Shown: piece after piece, positions 35,152 to 44,480 of the stretch | Layout: each line of letters starts with the position of its first letter | Numbering within the stretch: position 1 is the first letter of the stretch | Origin: Lutibaculum sp963816555 | GTDB taxonomy: Bacteria > Pseudomonadota > Alphaproteobacteria > Rhizobiales > Tepidamorphaceae | NCBI GenBank assembly: GCA_963816555.1 | Contig: CAWFLD010000020.1 | Span: 1-64,000 of the forward strand | Reading direction: 5' to 3' | Length of the DNA: 64,000 bases | Notes under the pieces: generated by a model | What the model was told of the DNA's origin: nothing | The model's database searches: none | Seen by the model: the letters and a program-made list of their open reading frames with translations, nothing else | Position numbers and translations under genes: made by a program

Positions 35152-36096
35152 TCAGGCGCTCGCCTCGTCGAGGCGCGCCATGTCCTCCGAGGTCAGCTCG
35201 AGCTCGGTCGCGCGGAACAGGCTGTCGAGCTGGTCGCGGCTCGTGGCGCTGGCGATCGGCGCGGTCACGCCGTCGCGCGCGACGACCCAGGCGATCGCGA
35301 CTTCCGCCGGCTTCGCGCCGTGCGCGCCCGAGACGTCGTCGAGGGCGGCGAGGATCCTCATGCCGCGGTCGTCGAGATATTTCTCGACCCGGCTGCCGCG
35401 CGTCCTGCCCTTCAGGTCCTCCTTCGAGCGGTACTTGCCCGACAGGAAGCCCGAGGCGAGGCTGAAATAGGTGACGACGCCGATGTTCTCGCTGCGCGTC
35501 AGGTCGAGCAGCGGGCCGTCGAGCGCCTTGCGGTCGTAGAGGTTGTACTCGGGCTGGGTCACCTCGTAGCGCGGCAGGTCCCTGTCCTTCGACACCTGGA
35601 GCGCCTCTCCGAGCAGGTCGGCGTCGTAGTTCGACGCGCCGATCGCCCGGATCTTGCCGGCCTTCAGGAGCTTCTGGTAGGCGCCGAGCGTCTCCTCGTG
35701 CGTCACCGTCGGGTCCGGCCAGTGCGAGAAATAGAGGTCGATATGGTCGGTCTTCAGGCGCCGGAGCAACTCGTCGACCTCCTTCACGATCCACGCTTCC
35801 GAGAGGTCGCGCTTGCCCTGGCCCATGTCGGAGCCGACCTTGGTGAAGAGGCAGACCCTGTCGCGCTTGCCCTTGTTGGCCTTCAGCCAGTTGCCGATGA
35901 TCGTCTCGGATTCGCCGCCCTCGTGGCCTTCCACCCAGCGCGAATAGACGTCGGCGGTGTCGATGCCGTTGAAGCCGCGGTCGACGAAGCGGTCGAGCAG
36001 GTCGTGGCTCGTCCTCTCGTCGATCGTCCAGCCGAACACGTTGCCGCCGAAGACGAGCGGCGCGATCTCGAGACCTGAATTGCCGAGCGGGCGCAT
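35152..36096 (-). CDS. Aldo/keto reductase
   Basis: A 314-residue NADPH-dependent oxidoreductase with a TIM-barrel fold. Family marks are GNVFGWTIDE, GFNGIDTADVYSRW (catalytic Asp and Tyr), CLFTKVG (Lys), IDLYFSHWPD (His), then GASNYD and the cofactor region VTAPIASATSRDQL near the end. The substrate cannot be predicted. It is a single gene, convergent with the NlpC/P60-like lipoprotein and followed upstream by trxA on the same strand. Confidence 0.92.
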   Translation of the reverse strand: MRPLGNSGLEIAPLVFGGNVFGWTIDERTSHDLLDRFVDRGFNGIDTADVYSRWVEGHEGGESETIIGNWLKANKGKRDRVCLFTKVGSDMGQGKRDLSEAWIVKEVDELLRRLKTDHIDLYFSHWPDPTVTHEETLGAYQKLLKAGKIRAIGASNYDADLLGEALQVSKDRDLPRYEVTQPEYNLYDRKALDGPLLDLTRSENIGVVTYFSLASGFLSGKYRSKEDLKGRTRGSRVEKYLDDRGMRILAALDDVSGAHGAKPAEVAIAWVVARDGVTAPIASATSRDQLDSLFRATELELTSEDMARLDEASA

Positions 36097-36257
36097 GGTG
36101 TCTCCTCAGACTGCAGGGGGAGGTGCGGGACGCGGGGGGAGAGCATCCCGGCGGGGAAGCCCGAAGATAGGGCGGCGGGCGCCCTCCGGAAACGCCGGGC
36201 CCCGCGAAGTCCGCGTTCTCCGGAGACGAAAGGGCCCCCACGCAAACGGTCGCCCAC

Positions 36258-36290
36258 GAAAAAGGGCCGGCTCGCGGCGAGCCGGCCCTT
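36258..36290 (-). terminator. Rho-independent terminator of trxA
   Basis: A 13-bp perfect stem (AAGGGCCGGCTCG and its complement) with a 3-base loop. The minus-strand product ends in TTTTT, about 40 bases after the trxA stop. Confidence 0.9.
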
Positions 36291-36329
36291 CGGAAGGAGT
36301 CCGCAGCGGCGCTGCCGCCGCGCGTGGCC

Positions 36330-36653
36330 TCAGATCGAGTCGTTGAGCCAGGAGACGAGGCGGCTCTTCGGCTGGACGCCGACCTGCGTGCCGACGGCCT
36401 GGCCGTCCTTGAAGAGGATCATCGTCGGGATCGCGCGCACGCCGTAGGTCGCCGGCGCCTGCGGGTTCTCGTCGACGTTCATCTTGGCGATCTTGACCTT
36501 GCCGCCCATCTCGCCGGCGATCTCCTCGAGGACCGGGGCGATCTGCTTGCAGGGGCCGCACCACTCCGCCCAGAAGTCGACGAGCACCGGCTCGCTGGAC
36601 TTCAGGACATCGCTCTCGAAATTCGCGTCCGTCACGGCTGCGGTGTTGGCCAT
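36330..36653 (-). CDS. trxA: Thioredoxin
   Basis: Cytosolic dithiol-disulfide reductant. The 107-residue protein has the active site WCGPCK with C32 and C35, the cis-proline segment VRAIPTMILF and GVQPKSRLVSWL near the end. The ATG at 36653 is chosen because AGGA lies 9 bases before it; an ATG three codons earlier is in frame. It follows addA on the same strand by about 100 bases, the usual addB-addA-trxA order in Hyphomicrobiales, and ends with its own terminator. Confidence 0.96.
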   Translation of the reverse strand: MANTAAVTDANFESDVLKSSEPVLVDFWAEWCGPCKQIAPVLEEIAGEMGGKVKIAKMNVDENPQAPATYGVRAIPTMILFKDGQAVGTQVGVQPKSRLVSWLNDSI

Positions 36654-36753
36654 GGTCGTCATCCTCATGGGAAAGAGGGCCGGGCCCGGAAACGGAATCG
36701 GCCCCACGGTTGCTGGTGTGTTGCCCGGAAGCTATGTACGCCGGCCTGCCCCG

Positions 36754-39700
36754 TCAAGCTGAGGGCAGGGCCGCGGAGATCAGCGCGGCGGGCACCGGAT
36801 CGAGCCGCGGCGCCGCCGTCCACAGCAGCGCCGCCTCGACCTGCCGCCCGGGATGGAGCGCGGAAACGAGGCTCAGATAGGCCGAAAGCTGCGCCAGGTA
36901 GGCCGGCGGCGCCTCGGCTATCGTGCCCGGCACGGCGCGGTCGGACTTGTAGTCGACGATCAGCACCTTGTGATCGGTGACGACCAGCCGGTCGATCTGG
37001 CCGGAGACGCGGCCGAGATGCGGCACCTCGCCGCCGAGCGACACTTCGGCGCGGCTGCCCGGGCCGAAGGCCTCCGCGAAGGCGGGATCGTCGAGAATCG
37101 CCATGATTTCCGCCAGGAGCGCGTCGCGCACATCCTGCGCGGCGTCCGGCAGGAGAAGCCGCAGCGCCTTCGCGCCGCGGGCCGGCCGGTCGGCCGGCGC
37201 GACCTCCGGCAGGCTCTCGAGCAGGCGGTGGAGGGCGAGGCCGCGGCGCATCGCGGCCTTCCGCTCCTCCGCGGCCGCGCCCGGCGCCGCCTCTTCATGC
37301 GCCACGAGGCGCGACGGGGCGAGGGTGCGCGGCGCCTCCTCGCGGGCGGCGTCGCGGCGCAGCCAGTCCGGCAGCGGCGTGCGCACGGGCGGCGCCTCGG
37401 CCGGCCTGGCGGGGTTCGCCGTGCCGGTCGCGAAGCGGCGGACGCTCCCCTCGGGCGTCTCGACCGTCGGCGCCAGCTCCTCGGGCAGGGCGAGGTCGAC
37501 GAGGTGGTGCCAGCAGCCCTCCGGCCGGCCGCGGGCGCCGACATAGCCGGCGACGTAGAGCCGGTCCTTCGCCCGCGTCATCGCGACGTAGAGGAGGCGC
37601 AGGTGCTCCTCGCGCTGCTTCGCGACGGCGGCCTCGCGCAAGGCAGCCGTCAGCGGCGCGTCGGTCTTCTTCGACGGCGACCAGACGAGCGCGCCGTGCG
37701 GCGTCGCGAAGATCGGGCCGACGCGCGCCTCGCGCGGCAGGGTGCAGGTGTCCGGCAGGAAGACGATCGGCGCCTCGAGGCCCTTGGCGCCGTGCACCGT
37801 CATCACGCGCACCTCGTCGCGGCCCTGGTCGAGGTCGCGCTTGATCTCGGCGGGCGCGAGGTCGAGCCAGCGCAGGAAGCCGGGCAGCGAGGGCGTGTGG
37901 CCGCGCTCGTAGGACAGCGACAGGGCCAGGAACTCGTCGAGCGCCTCGAAGGCTTCCGCGCCGAGCCGGCGGTGGAAGGCCTCGCGGCCGCGGTCGGCGT
38001 CGAGGATGCGGGCATAGAACTCGAACGGCCGCTCGTAGCCGGCCCGCGCGCGCCACTCCGCCAGCCGCTCGCGCACCTTCGCGAAGCGCTCGCTGTCGGC
38101 CGAGCGCGCCGCGAGCGCGCCCCAGAGGGTGCCGCGGCGGCCGGCGGCGAGGTCGAGAAGCTCCTCCTCGCTCAGGCCCACGAGCGGGCTCTTGAGCAGG
38201 CAGGCGAGGTTCAGGTCGTCCTCCGGCAGCCCGACGAAGCGGCCGAGCGCCATCAGGTCCATCACCGCGATATGGCTCGTCAGCACCAGCCGGTCGGCGC
38301 CCGCCACGGGGATGTCGTGGGCCTTCAGCGCGCGGATCATGTTGGCCGAGAACGGGTCGCGGCGGGCGACCAGGATCATGATGTCGGCGGGGCGGATCGG
38401 CTTGCCGCTGTCGGCCAGCGTCTCCTTGCCGTCGAGCCAGCGCCTGATGGTCCGGGCGATGCGGGTGGCGAGCTTCGCGGCCGGGCTGTCGGCGCGCTCG
38501 GCGTCGAGCGGCGCGTCCCACGGCTCGGGCTGCGGCTGCTCCGGCGGCAGCTCCGGCTCCCAGATCTCGACGAGGCCGGGGGCCGAGGCGCGGATCGCCT
38601 CGTGCGGCTGGTGTTCGGCGCCGAAGGAGAGGCCCGAGCCGTCGGGGCCGACGCCGAAGACGCGGTCGACGGAGGCGAGCACCGGCGGCGCGGAGCGGAA
38701 GGACAGAGCGAGCGAGACGGACTTCCACGTCTGCTTCGCACCTTCGGCGCGGCGGTGGAACTCGCGCTCCATCTCCTGGAAGCGCTTGGGGTCGGCGCCC
38801 TGGAAGGAATAGATCGACTGCTTCTCGTCGCCGACGGCGAAGACGGTGCGGGTGCGGCTCGACGCCCCCTCGCCGGCGAAGAACTCCTCGGCGAGCGCGC
38901 CGATCACCTGCCACTGGATGGGGCTCGTGTCCTGCGCCTCGTCGACGAGGACGTGGTCGATGCCGCCATCGAGCTTGAACAGCACCCAGGCGGCATCGGT
39001 GCGGGTGACGAGGTCGGCGGCGCGGCGCACGAGGTCGTCGAAATCCATCAGGCCGCCCGCCGCCTTCAGCGCCTCGTAGCGGCCGATGATGGCGTCGGCG
39101 AGGGTGAACAGCGCCTCCGTGTCGGCGGCCAGCCGGGCGACGGCCAGCCGCCCGATCAGCGGGCAGACGCGCGCGAGCTCCGCCTCGAGCCGAGCGGCGA
39201 GATCGGGATGCTCGGCCCGGAAGTCGTTCGTCATGAACCGGGTGCGCGGCTCGCCCTTCCCGGTCAGGAAGACGTTGCGGTAGGCGTCGAGGCACGCCTC
39301 GTCGTCTGCCGCGCAACAGGCCTCGGCAAGCGTCCGGCCGAGGCTCTGGATGCTCTTGCCGGCGAACGCCACCATCGTGTCGGACACGCCCTGCCACGCG
39401 GCGCGCGCCGGATCCGCGTTCTCCAGGATCTCCCGCAGGAGGGAGTCTTCCGTTTCGCCCGGCTCCAGGCCGAGCTCGCGCCGCAGGCCGGCCATGGCCG
39501 CCTCGACCTCGCTCGCGGCGTCGGGCTCGCGCGCCCCGGCGTCGTTCAACCAGTCGCGCAGCTCGAAGCGGCGGCCGACGGCTTCTGCCAGGAGCTGCTC
39601 GAAGGTCTGGTCGGCGGCACGCGCGCTCAGCCTGGCGATCGCCCGCTGCAGGGGCGCGCCCTCGACGAGGCCGCGCAGCACGGCGGCGCGGGCGTCGGCG

Positions 39701-40179
39701 AGAAGCTCGGCCTGCGCCCGCTCGTCGAGCACCTCGAAGCCCGGCGGCACGCTCGCCTCGAAGGGGAACTGCTGCAGCAGCCGCTCGCAGAAGGCGTGGA
39801 TCGTCTGCACCTTGAGGCCGCCGGGCGTCTCGACGGCGGCGGCGAAGAGCCGCCGGGCGCGCTTCAGCTCGGCGCGCTTCACGGGCCGGCCCTCGACCTC
39901 CTGCAGGTGCCCGGCGAGCTCCTCGTCGCTGGCGGTGGTCCAGGAGGCGAGCCGCTCGAACACGCGGTTCGACATCTCGGAGGCCGCCGCCTTCGTGTAG
40001 GTGATGCAGACGATGCGGGCGGGGTCGGCGCCCGCAAGCAGAAGGCGCAGCACGCGCTGCGTCAGGACGTGCGTCTTGCCGGCGCCCGCGTTGGCGCGCA
40101 CCCAGGCGGAGGCGTCCGGCGCCGAGGCCTCGCGCTGCTGCTGCTTGATGCGCTCGGGAACGACGAGCTTCTCAGCCAT
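36754..40179 (-). CDS. addA: Double-strand break repair helicase AddA
   Basis: UvrD-type helicase-nuclease subunit of the AddAB complex, which resects broken DNA ends for RecA loading. The 1141-residue protein has Walker A NAGAGKT (30-36), helicase motif II/III DEAQDTSPIQW, motif IV-VI regions (DEKQSIYSFQGAD, TVHGAKGLEAPIVF, LLYVAMTRAKDRLYVA). A C-terminal RecB-type nuclease domain carries VDYKSDR near residue 1090. It is in the alphaproteobacterial AddA branch. Its start overlaps the addB end by 8 bases. Confidence 0.96.
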   Translation of the reverse strand: MAEKLVVPERIKQQQREASAPDASAWVRANAGAGKTHVLTQRVLRLLLAGADPARIVCITYTKAAASEMSNRVFERLASWTTASDEELAGHLQEVEGRPVKRAELKRARRLFAAAVETPGGLKVQTIHAFCERLLQQFPFEASVPPGFEVLDERAQAELLADARAAVLRGLVEGAPLQRAIARLSARAADQTFEQLLAEAVGRRFELRDWLNDAGAREPDAASEVEAAMAGLRRELGLEPGETEDSLLREILENADPARAAWQGVSDTMVAFAGKSIQSLGRTLAEACCAADDEACLDAYRNVFLTGKGEPRTRFMTNDFRAEHPDLAARLEAELARVCPLIGRLAVARLAADTEALFTLADAIIGRYEALKAAGGLMDFDDLVRRAADLVTRTDAAWVLFKLDGGIDHVLVDEAQDTSPIQWQVIGALAEEFFAGEGASSRTRTVFAVGDEKQSIYSFQGADPKRFQEMEREFHRRAEGAKQTWKSVSLALSFRSAPPVLASVDRVFGVGPDGSGLSFGAEHQPHEAIRASAPGLVEIWEPELPPEQPQPEPWDAPLDAERADSPAAKLATRIARTIRRWLDGKETLADSGKPIRPADIMILVARRDPFSANMIRALKAHDIPVAGADRLVLTSHIAVMDLMALGRFVGLPEDDLNLACLLKSPLVGLSEEELLDLAAGRRGTLWGALAARSADSERFAKVRERLAEWRARAGYERPFEFYARILDADRGREAFHRRLGAEAFEALDEFLALSLSYERGHTPSLPGFLRWLDLAPAEIKRDLDQGRDEVRVMTVHGAKGLEAPIVFLPDTCTLPREARVGPIFATPHGALVWSPSKKTDAPLTAALREAAVAKQREEHLRLLYVAMTRAKDRLYVAGYVGARGRPEGCWHHLVDLALPEELAPTVETPEGSVRRFATGTANPARPAEAPPVRTPLPDWLRRDAAREEAPRTLAPSRLVAHEEAAPGAAAEERKAAMRRGLALHRLLESLPEVAPADRPARGAKALRLLLPDAAQDVRDALLAEIMAILDDPAFAEAFGPGSRAEVSLGGEVPHLGRVSGQIDRLVVTDHKVLIVDYKSDRAVPGTIAEAPPAYLAQLSAYLSLVSALHPGRQVEAALLWTAAPRLDPVPAALISAALPSA

Positions 40180-43100
40180 TGTCGTCGCCTCCGCCCGACA
40201 CGCTCCACTCGCCGATGCGCGACAGGTGGTCGTAGTCCGTGCTGCGCCCGGCGAAGGCGGCGCGCGGCTTCACGAGATAGGGCGTCGTTTCGTCTTCGTA
40301 ACGGATCAGCAGGCCCAGGAGCCCGGCCCAGCTCTGCTCGACGATCTCGGCGACGCCGGAATCCTTCGGCTCGAAGGGGCAGCGCGCGCCGGGCGGCGTG
40401 CGGCCGGTGACCTGCAGGTGCTCCAGCCCCGCCACCTCCCGGCCGGCCAGCGCCTCGCCGAACGCGCCCCGGCGGGCCAGCGCCGCCTCGAGCGGCAGCT
40501 GCGGCGCGAGGCCCGACTGGATCTGCTTCGTGCTCGGCGGGCTGCCCGTCTTGTAGTCGACGATGCGCAGCGTGCCGTCCCTGAGGAGGTCGATGCGGTC
40601 GGCGCGGGCGGCGAGGCGGATGACGCGCTCGGGCATCTCGACGTCGCGCTCGCCGCCGATCTCGGTCAGGCGCTCGACCGCGTCGGCGCGCATCTCCGCG
40701 TCCGTCGCGGCGAACCAGGCGGCGAGGCGCAGGAAGCGCGGCCACCAGTAGGCCGTCACCTCCGGGAAGGCGGCCAGCGGGGCGAAGAGCTCGCGCCCGA
40801 TCGCGACGAGCGTCTCGGGGCCGGCCGGGCCGCCGGCCGACACGCGGTCGACATAGGCCCGGAACGCGTCGTGGATCAGCGAGCCGCGAAGGCCGGCGTC
40901 CGGCGCCTGCTCCAGCGCGTCGAGCGGCTCGAGCTTCAGGATGCGGCGGGCGTAGATCGCGTAGGGGTCGCGGATCAGCGTCTCGATCTCGGAGACGCGC
41001 AGGCGGGCGGGCCGCAGCGCCCGCGGCGGCGCCGGGCGCGGCTCGGCCAGCGGCGTCATGCCGTGGGCGAGGTCGATCTCCCCGCCCCAGTCGAGATAGC
41101 GCCGACCGCGCGCCTCGAGCGCCTTGTAGTGCTCGGTGCCGATCACCGCCTTGAGGCGCTGCAGCCAGCGAGAGGGGACGGTCGGCTGGCCGCCGGCCTT
41201 CGTCGTCCGGGTCGCCACCACCTCGGGCGCCGCCAGAAGCTGCGCCACGTCGTGCGCGGCCAGCCCGATGAAGCGCTCGGGCGCCTCGAGCCCGGCGTCG
41301 ATCCGCATCGGCCGGTTGAGGAAGGCGTCCGTGCCGGAGGCCTGCGGCCACGTCCCCTCGTTGAGGCCGCCGAGCACGACGAGGTCGGCGTTCAGGAGGC
41401 GCGCCTCGATGGGGCCGAGGATCGACAGGCGGGGGTGGCCCGGCCGCATCGGCCGGACGCTGCGGCCGCTCGTCATCGCCGACAGGACGCTCGGATACTC
41501 GCGCAGCGTGAGGTCCGGGCCGTCCTCGGCGGCTTCGAGGAATTCCGCGACGAACTGCGCCATCGCGGCGTTCGCCTCGGCGGGCGCCGGCGCCTCGCCC
41601 TCCGGCAGCGCGGCGAGCGCGGAGAAGACCGCGACATGCGCCTCGACGACGCCGAGAAGGCTCGCCGATCCGTCCCGAAGCGCCGCGATCGGCGCCGCCG
41701 CCGCCTTCAGGCGGTCGATGAAGGCGAAGATCTCGGCCCACTGCGCCTCCGGCTCGTCGCCCTGCCGGCGGTCCTCGCCGCGGCGCTCGCGCGCGGCGGC
41801 GGCGAGCCCGTCGAGCCCCGGCCCCGGTCGCGGCCCGCGCAGGACCATCAGCTCGAGCCGCCGGGCGAGCCGGCGGATCTCCGCCTCCGGAAGTCCGAGC
41901 CTCGTCAGCGGATGCTGCAGGAGCGGCACCAGCGTGCCCGGCGAGAAGTCGTGCGCGGCGGCGTCGGCGATCAGCCGCAGCAGCGTGCCCGGCGGCGTGT
42001 CGCCGAGGGGCACGCCGGCGGAGTCGTCGACCGTCACGTCCCAGCGCCTGAGCTCGGAGGAGACGCGGCGGGCGAGATCCCGGTCGGGCGTCACGAGGGC
42101 GGCGGTGCGGCCGGGCACCTCCAGCGCCTCGCGCAGGATCAGCGCCACGGCCAGCGCCTCGTCGCGCTCGCCCTCGGCGGTGACGAGGGTCAGGTCGTCG
42201 AGCGCGCCGCGCATCTCGAGCGGCGACAGCGCCTCCTCGATGAGCGCCCAGCGCTCCGTCGTCGCGGCGGGCCGGAACACCTCCGAGATCAGCCGCTCGC
42301 GGCTCGCCCGCGGCGGCTCGACCAGCCGGCCGACGTCGCGGCGCTCCAGGCGCAGCCCGGCGACGAAGCGCTTGAGGCGGAACTGCGGGTGCCCCGGCAG
42401 CGGCTCCTGCTCGTGGTCGATCGCCGCCCAGGATTCGTCGTCGATGAAGGTGTCGAGCCCGGGCAGCACGACCGCGCCGTAGGGCAGGCGGCCGACGGCG
42501 CCGAGCAGCGTGGCGGTCGCCCGCAGCGCCGCGGTGGAGCCGGCGGCGATCACCGGCGTCGCGGGGGGCGACCGGCCGAAGCGCTCGGCCTGCGCGATGA
42601 GCAGCGCGTCGCGCCGCGCGGCCGGATCGATCATGCCGCGCTCGTCGAGCATGGCCGGCCAGATCTCGGTCGCGATCTTCAGGAACTGAAGCGTGATCTG
42701 CCAGTAGTTGGCGTGGGTCTCGGGCACCAGCGTCCCGAGCACCGACAGGTCCTGGCCTTCCGCCGCGAAGTCGTCGAGCAGGGTCGCGAGGTCGGCGGCG
42801 AGGAAGGCCGCGTCGCCCGGCGCGACCGGCACCGACACCGGCTCGTCGCGGCCCGGCACGATCAGGCTCTTCGCGGTCGAGCGGCCCCAGGCGAGGACGA
42901 GCCGGGTCAGCAGCATCTGGCGGGCGAGCGGCGGGATCGCCGGCGGGATGTCGAGCGCGGCGGGGTCGGTCGAGGTCGCGCCGTCGAGCGCCAGGTCGAC
43001 CTCGTCGACGTCGCCGATCGGCCGGATCCGCGGCAGGAGCACGGTGCCGCTTCCCGCGCGGTCGAGCAGGATGTCCGAGAGCGCGCGGCAGGCGCGCCGC

Positions 43101-43255
43101 GTCGGCAGCAGCACGAGATGGTCTTCCAGCCGGTGCGCCCCGCCGCCTTCGGGGGGCGGCACGAGGCGGCCCGCCACCAGCGCGTCGGCCAGCGTCGGCA
43201 GGAAGCTCGCCGTGGGCGGGATCGTCAGGATGCGGGGGGAGGCGGTCTCGGTCAT
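40172..43255 (-). CDS. addB: Double-strand break repair protein AddB
   Basis: The partner subunit of AddA. The 1027-residue protein has an N-terminal helicase-like fold without an intact Walker A (LLPTRRACRALSDILLDR where active helicases carry P-loop elements) and a C-terminal nuclease domain with IVDYKTGSPP. This matches the alphaproteobacterial AddB type. It begins at 43255 after a repeat-filled 486-bp spacer, so addB-addA-trxA may have its own promoter there, separate from the murU-like gene upstream. Confidence 0.94.
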   Translation of the reverse strand: MTETASPRILTIPPTASFLPTLADALVAGRLVPPPEGGGAHRLEDHLVLLPTRRACRALSDILLDRAGSGTVLLPRIRPIGDVDEVDLALDGATSTDPAALDIPPAIPPLARQMLLTRLVLAWGRSTAKSLIVPGRDEPVSVPVAPGDAAFLAADLATLLDDFAAEGQDLSVLGTLVPETHANYWQITLQFLKIATEIWPAMLDERGMIDPAARRDALLIAQAERFGRSPPATPVIAAGSTAALRATATLLGAVGRLPYGAVVLPGLDTFIDDESWAAIDHEQEPLPGHPQFRLKRFVAGLRLERRDVGRLVEPPRASRERLISEVFRPAATTERWALIEEALSPLEMRGALDDLTLVTAEGERDEALAVALILREALEVPGRTAALVTPDRDLARRVSSELRRWDVTVDDSAGVPLGDTPPGTLLRLIADAAAHDFSPGTLVPLLQHPLTRLGLPEAEIRRLARRLELMVLRGPRPGPGLDGLAAAARERRGEDRRQGDEPEAQWAEIFAFIDRLKAAAAPIAALRDGSASLLGVVEAHVAVFSALAALPEGEAPAPAEANAAMAQFVAEFLEAAEDGPDLTLREYPSVLSAMTSGRSVRPMRPGHPRLSILGPIEARLLNADLVVLGGLNEGTWPQASGTDAFLNRPMRIDAGLEAPERFIGLAAHDVAQLLAAPEVVATRTTKAGGQPTVPSRWLQRLKAVIGTEHYKALEARGRRYLDWGGEIDLAHGMTPLAEPRPAPPRALRPARLRVSEIETLIRDPYAIYARRILKLEPLDALEQAPDAGLRGSLIHDAFRAYVDRVSAGGPAGPETLVAIGRELFAPLAAFPEVTAYWWPRFLRLAAWFAATDAEMRADAVERLTEIGGERDVEMPERVIRLAARADRIDLLRDGTLRIVDYKTGSPPSTKQIQSGLAPQLPLEAALARRGAFGEALAGREVAGLEHLQVTGRTPPGARCPFEPKDSGVAEIVEQSWAGLLGLLIRYEDETTPYLVKPRAAFAGRSTDYDHLSRIGEWSVSGGGDDNG

Positions 43256-43373
43256 GCGGGGGCGAGTCTACGGGATTCGGCGGGGAAGGTGTGAGGATGA
43301 CGCGATTATCCGATCCGCCCTGTCTGCTTGGACGGGCCGCCGAGAGAGATCGGGGAGGCTCAACGAGCCGCTC

Positions 43374-43440
43374 CCACCTCCTCTCGATGGGGGAGGTCGG
43401 CCCGCAAGGGCCGGGTGGGGGTGGAGCCGCTTGCTCCGCG
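43374..43440 (+). repeat. Intergenic repeat, direct copy A
   Basis: A 67-bp unit beginning CCACCTCCTCTCGATGGGGG and ending GGAGCCGCTTGCTCCGCG, matching copy B at 43545 with the same length and an identical GTGGGGGTGGAGCCGC block. Confidence 0.8.
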
Positions 43441-43450
43441 CCTGCCGCCT

Positions 43451-43495
43451 CACCCCACCCCGGGCTCCGCCCGACCCTCCCCCTCAAGGGGAGGG
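43451..43495 (-). repeat. Intergenic repeat, inverted copy
   Basis: CACCCCACCCCGGGCTCCGC followed by CCGACCCTCCCCCTCAAGGG; its complement reads like the core of copies A and B (GGGGGAGGGTCGG ... GGTGGGGTG). It can pair with either flanking copy. Confidence 0.65.
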
Positions 43496-43544
43496 TGCTC
43501 GCTCCGCTCGTGCAGGGCGGGTGCTCTGCCGCCCGGCGCGCACG

Positions 43545-43611
43545 CCACCTCCCTCCCGACGGGGGACGCCGGCTCGAAGGGCCAGGTGGGGGTGGAGCCG
43601 CTTGCTCTGCG
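43545..43611 (+). repeat. Intergenic repeat, direct copy B
   Basis: A 67-bp unit beginning CCACCTCCCTCCCGACGGGG and ending GGAGCCGCTTGCTCTGCG; direct copy of the unit at 43374 with scattered substitutions. Confidence 0.8.
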
Positions 43612-43741
43612 GCCGCGCTTTGCCTCATTTCCGGCTTCACCGGCCACGTCTCGTGTCAAATGGATCCGGCTTTCGCCGGGAGGAGTGGAAGATGGGGAGG
43701 TCGTACGCCGATCGGGGCTCTGCCAGCGGACGGGCCGCCGC

Positions 43742-44473
43742 CTAAAGCACGCTTTCCGTGATCACCCGCTCCGCCTCGGTCACGGAGTCGGGGGTGCCGA
43801 CGTGGATCCACGGGCCGTCCATGCGGACGCCGTAGAGGCGCCCGGCCTCGATGGCGCGGTCGAACAGGATATTGAGCGAGAAGGCTCCGTCCGGGGCGCC
43901 CTCGAACAGGCGCGGCGAGAGGATCGCGAGGCCCGTGTAGACGAACGGCGCGAGCTCGCGCTCCGGCCGGCGGCGGATCTGGCCGTCGGGCAGGAGGCAG
44001 AAGTCGCCCATCCCCCAGTAGCCCCAGGCGTTGACGGTCTGCGCCAGCACGAGCAGCGCGTCCATCCTGTCGTCGTCCCAGGTGCAGCCGACGCGCTCGA
44101 GAAGCGGCGTCGCGCCCTCGATCCAGATCGAATCGGTGTTGGCGAGGAAGAACGGCTCGTCGCCGAGCAGCGGCAGCGCCTTCTTCACGCCGCCGCCGGT
44201 CTCGAGAAGCTCGTCGCGCTCGTCTGAGACGAGCGTCTCGGGCGGCGCGGAACGGGCCTCGAGATAGTCCGTCAGCCGGTCGGCGAGGTAGTGCACGTTG
44301 ACGACGGCGCGGTCGACGCCGGCCGCCGCGAGCCGCTCGAGCATGTGCTCGATCAGCGGCTTGCCGGCCACCTCGACGAGAGGCTTCGGCCGCGTCTCCG
44401 TCAGGGGGCGCATGCGGGTGCCGAGCCCCGCGGCGAGAACCATCGCGATGCGCGGATATCGAGCCGGCTTCAT
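43742..44473 (-). CDS. murU: Nucleotidyltransferase, MurU-like (MurNAc-1-phosphate uridylyltransferase)
   Basis: A 243-residue sugar-phosphate nucleotidyltransferase. The nucleotide loop is MVLAAGLGTRMRPLT with RPKPLVEVAGKPL; later marks are ETGGGVKKALPLLG and FFLANTDSIW (metal-binding Asp). MurU converts MurNAc-alpha-1-phosphate to UDP-MurNAc in a peptidoglycan-recycling shortcut that bypasses de novo synthesis and fosfomycin. The assignment rests on sequence class and on the adjacent AmgK-type kinase domain, whose end lies 7 bases upstream. A mannose-1-phosphate guanylyltransferase activity cannot be excluded from sequence alone. Confidence 0.82.
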   Translation of the reverse strand: MKPARYPRIAMVLAAGLGTRMRPLTETRPKPLVEVAGKPLIEHMLERLAAAGVDRAVVNVHYLADRLTDYLEARSAPPETLVSDERDELLETGGGVKKALPLLGDEPFFLANTDSIWIEGATPLLERVGCTWDDDRMDALLVLAQTVNAWGYWGMGDFCLLPDGQIRRRPERELAPFVYTGLAILSPRLFEGAPDGAFSLNILFDRAIEAGRLYGVRMDGPWIHVGTPDSVTEAERVITESVL

Positions 44474-44480
44474 TCTGTCC

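Larger units (their letters stand above)
43256..43741. other. Repeat-filled spacer between murU-like gene and addB
   Basis: No coding sequence is supported. Most of it is taken up by three copies (two direct, one inverted) of a short GC-rich intergenic repeat, listed separately. Confidence 0.6.
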
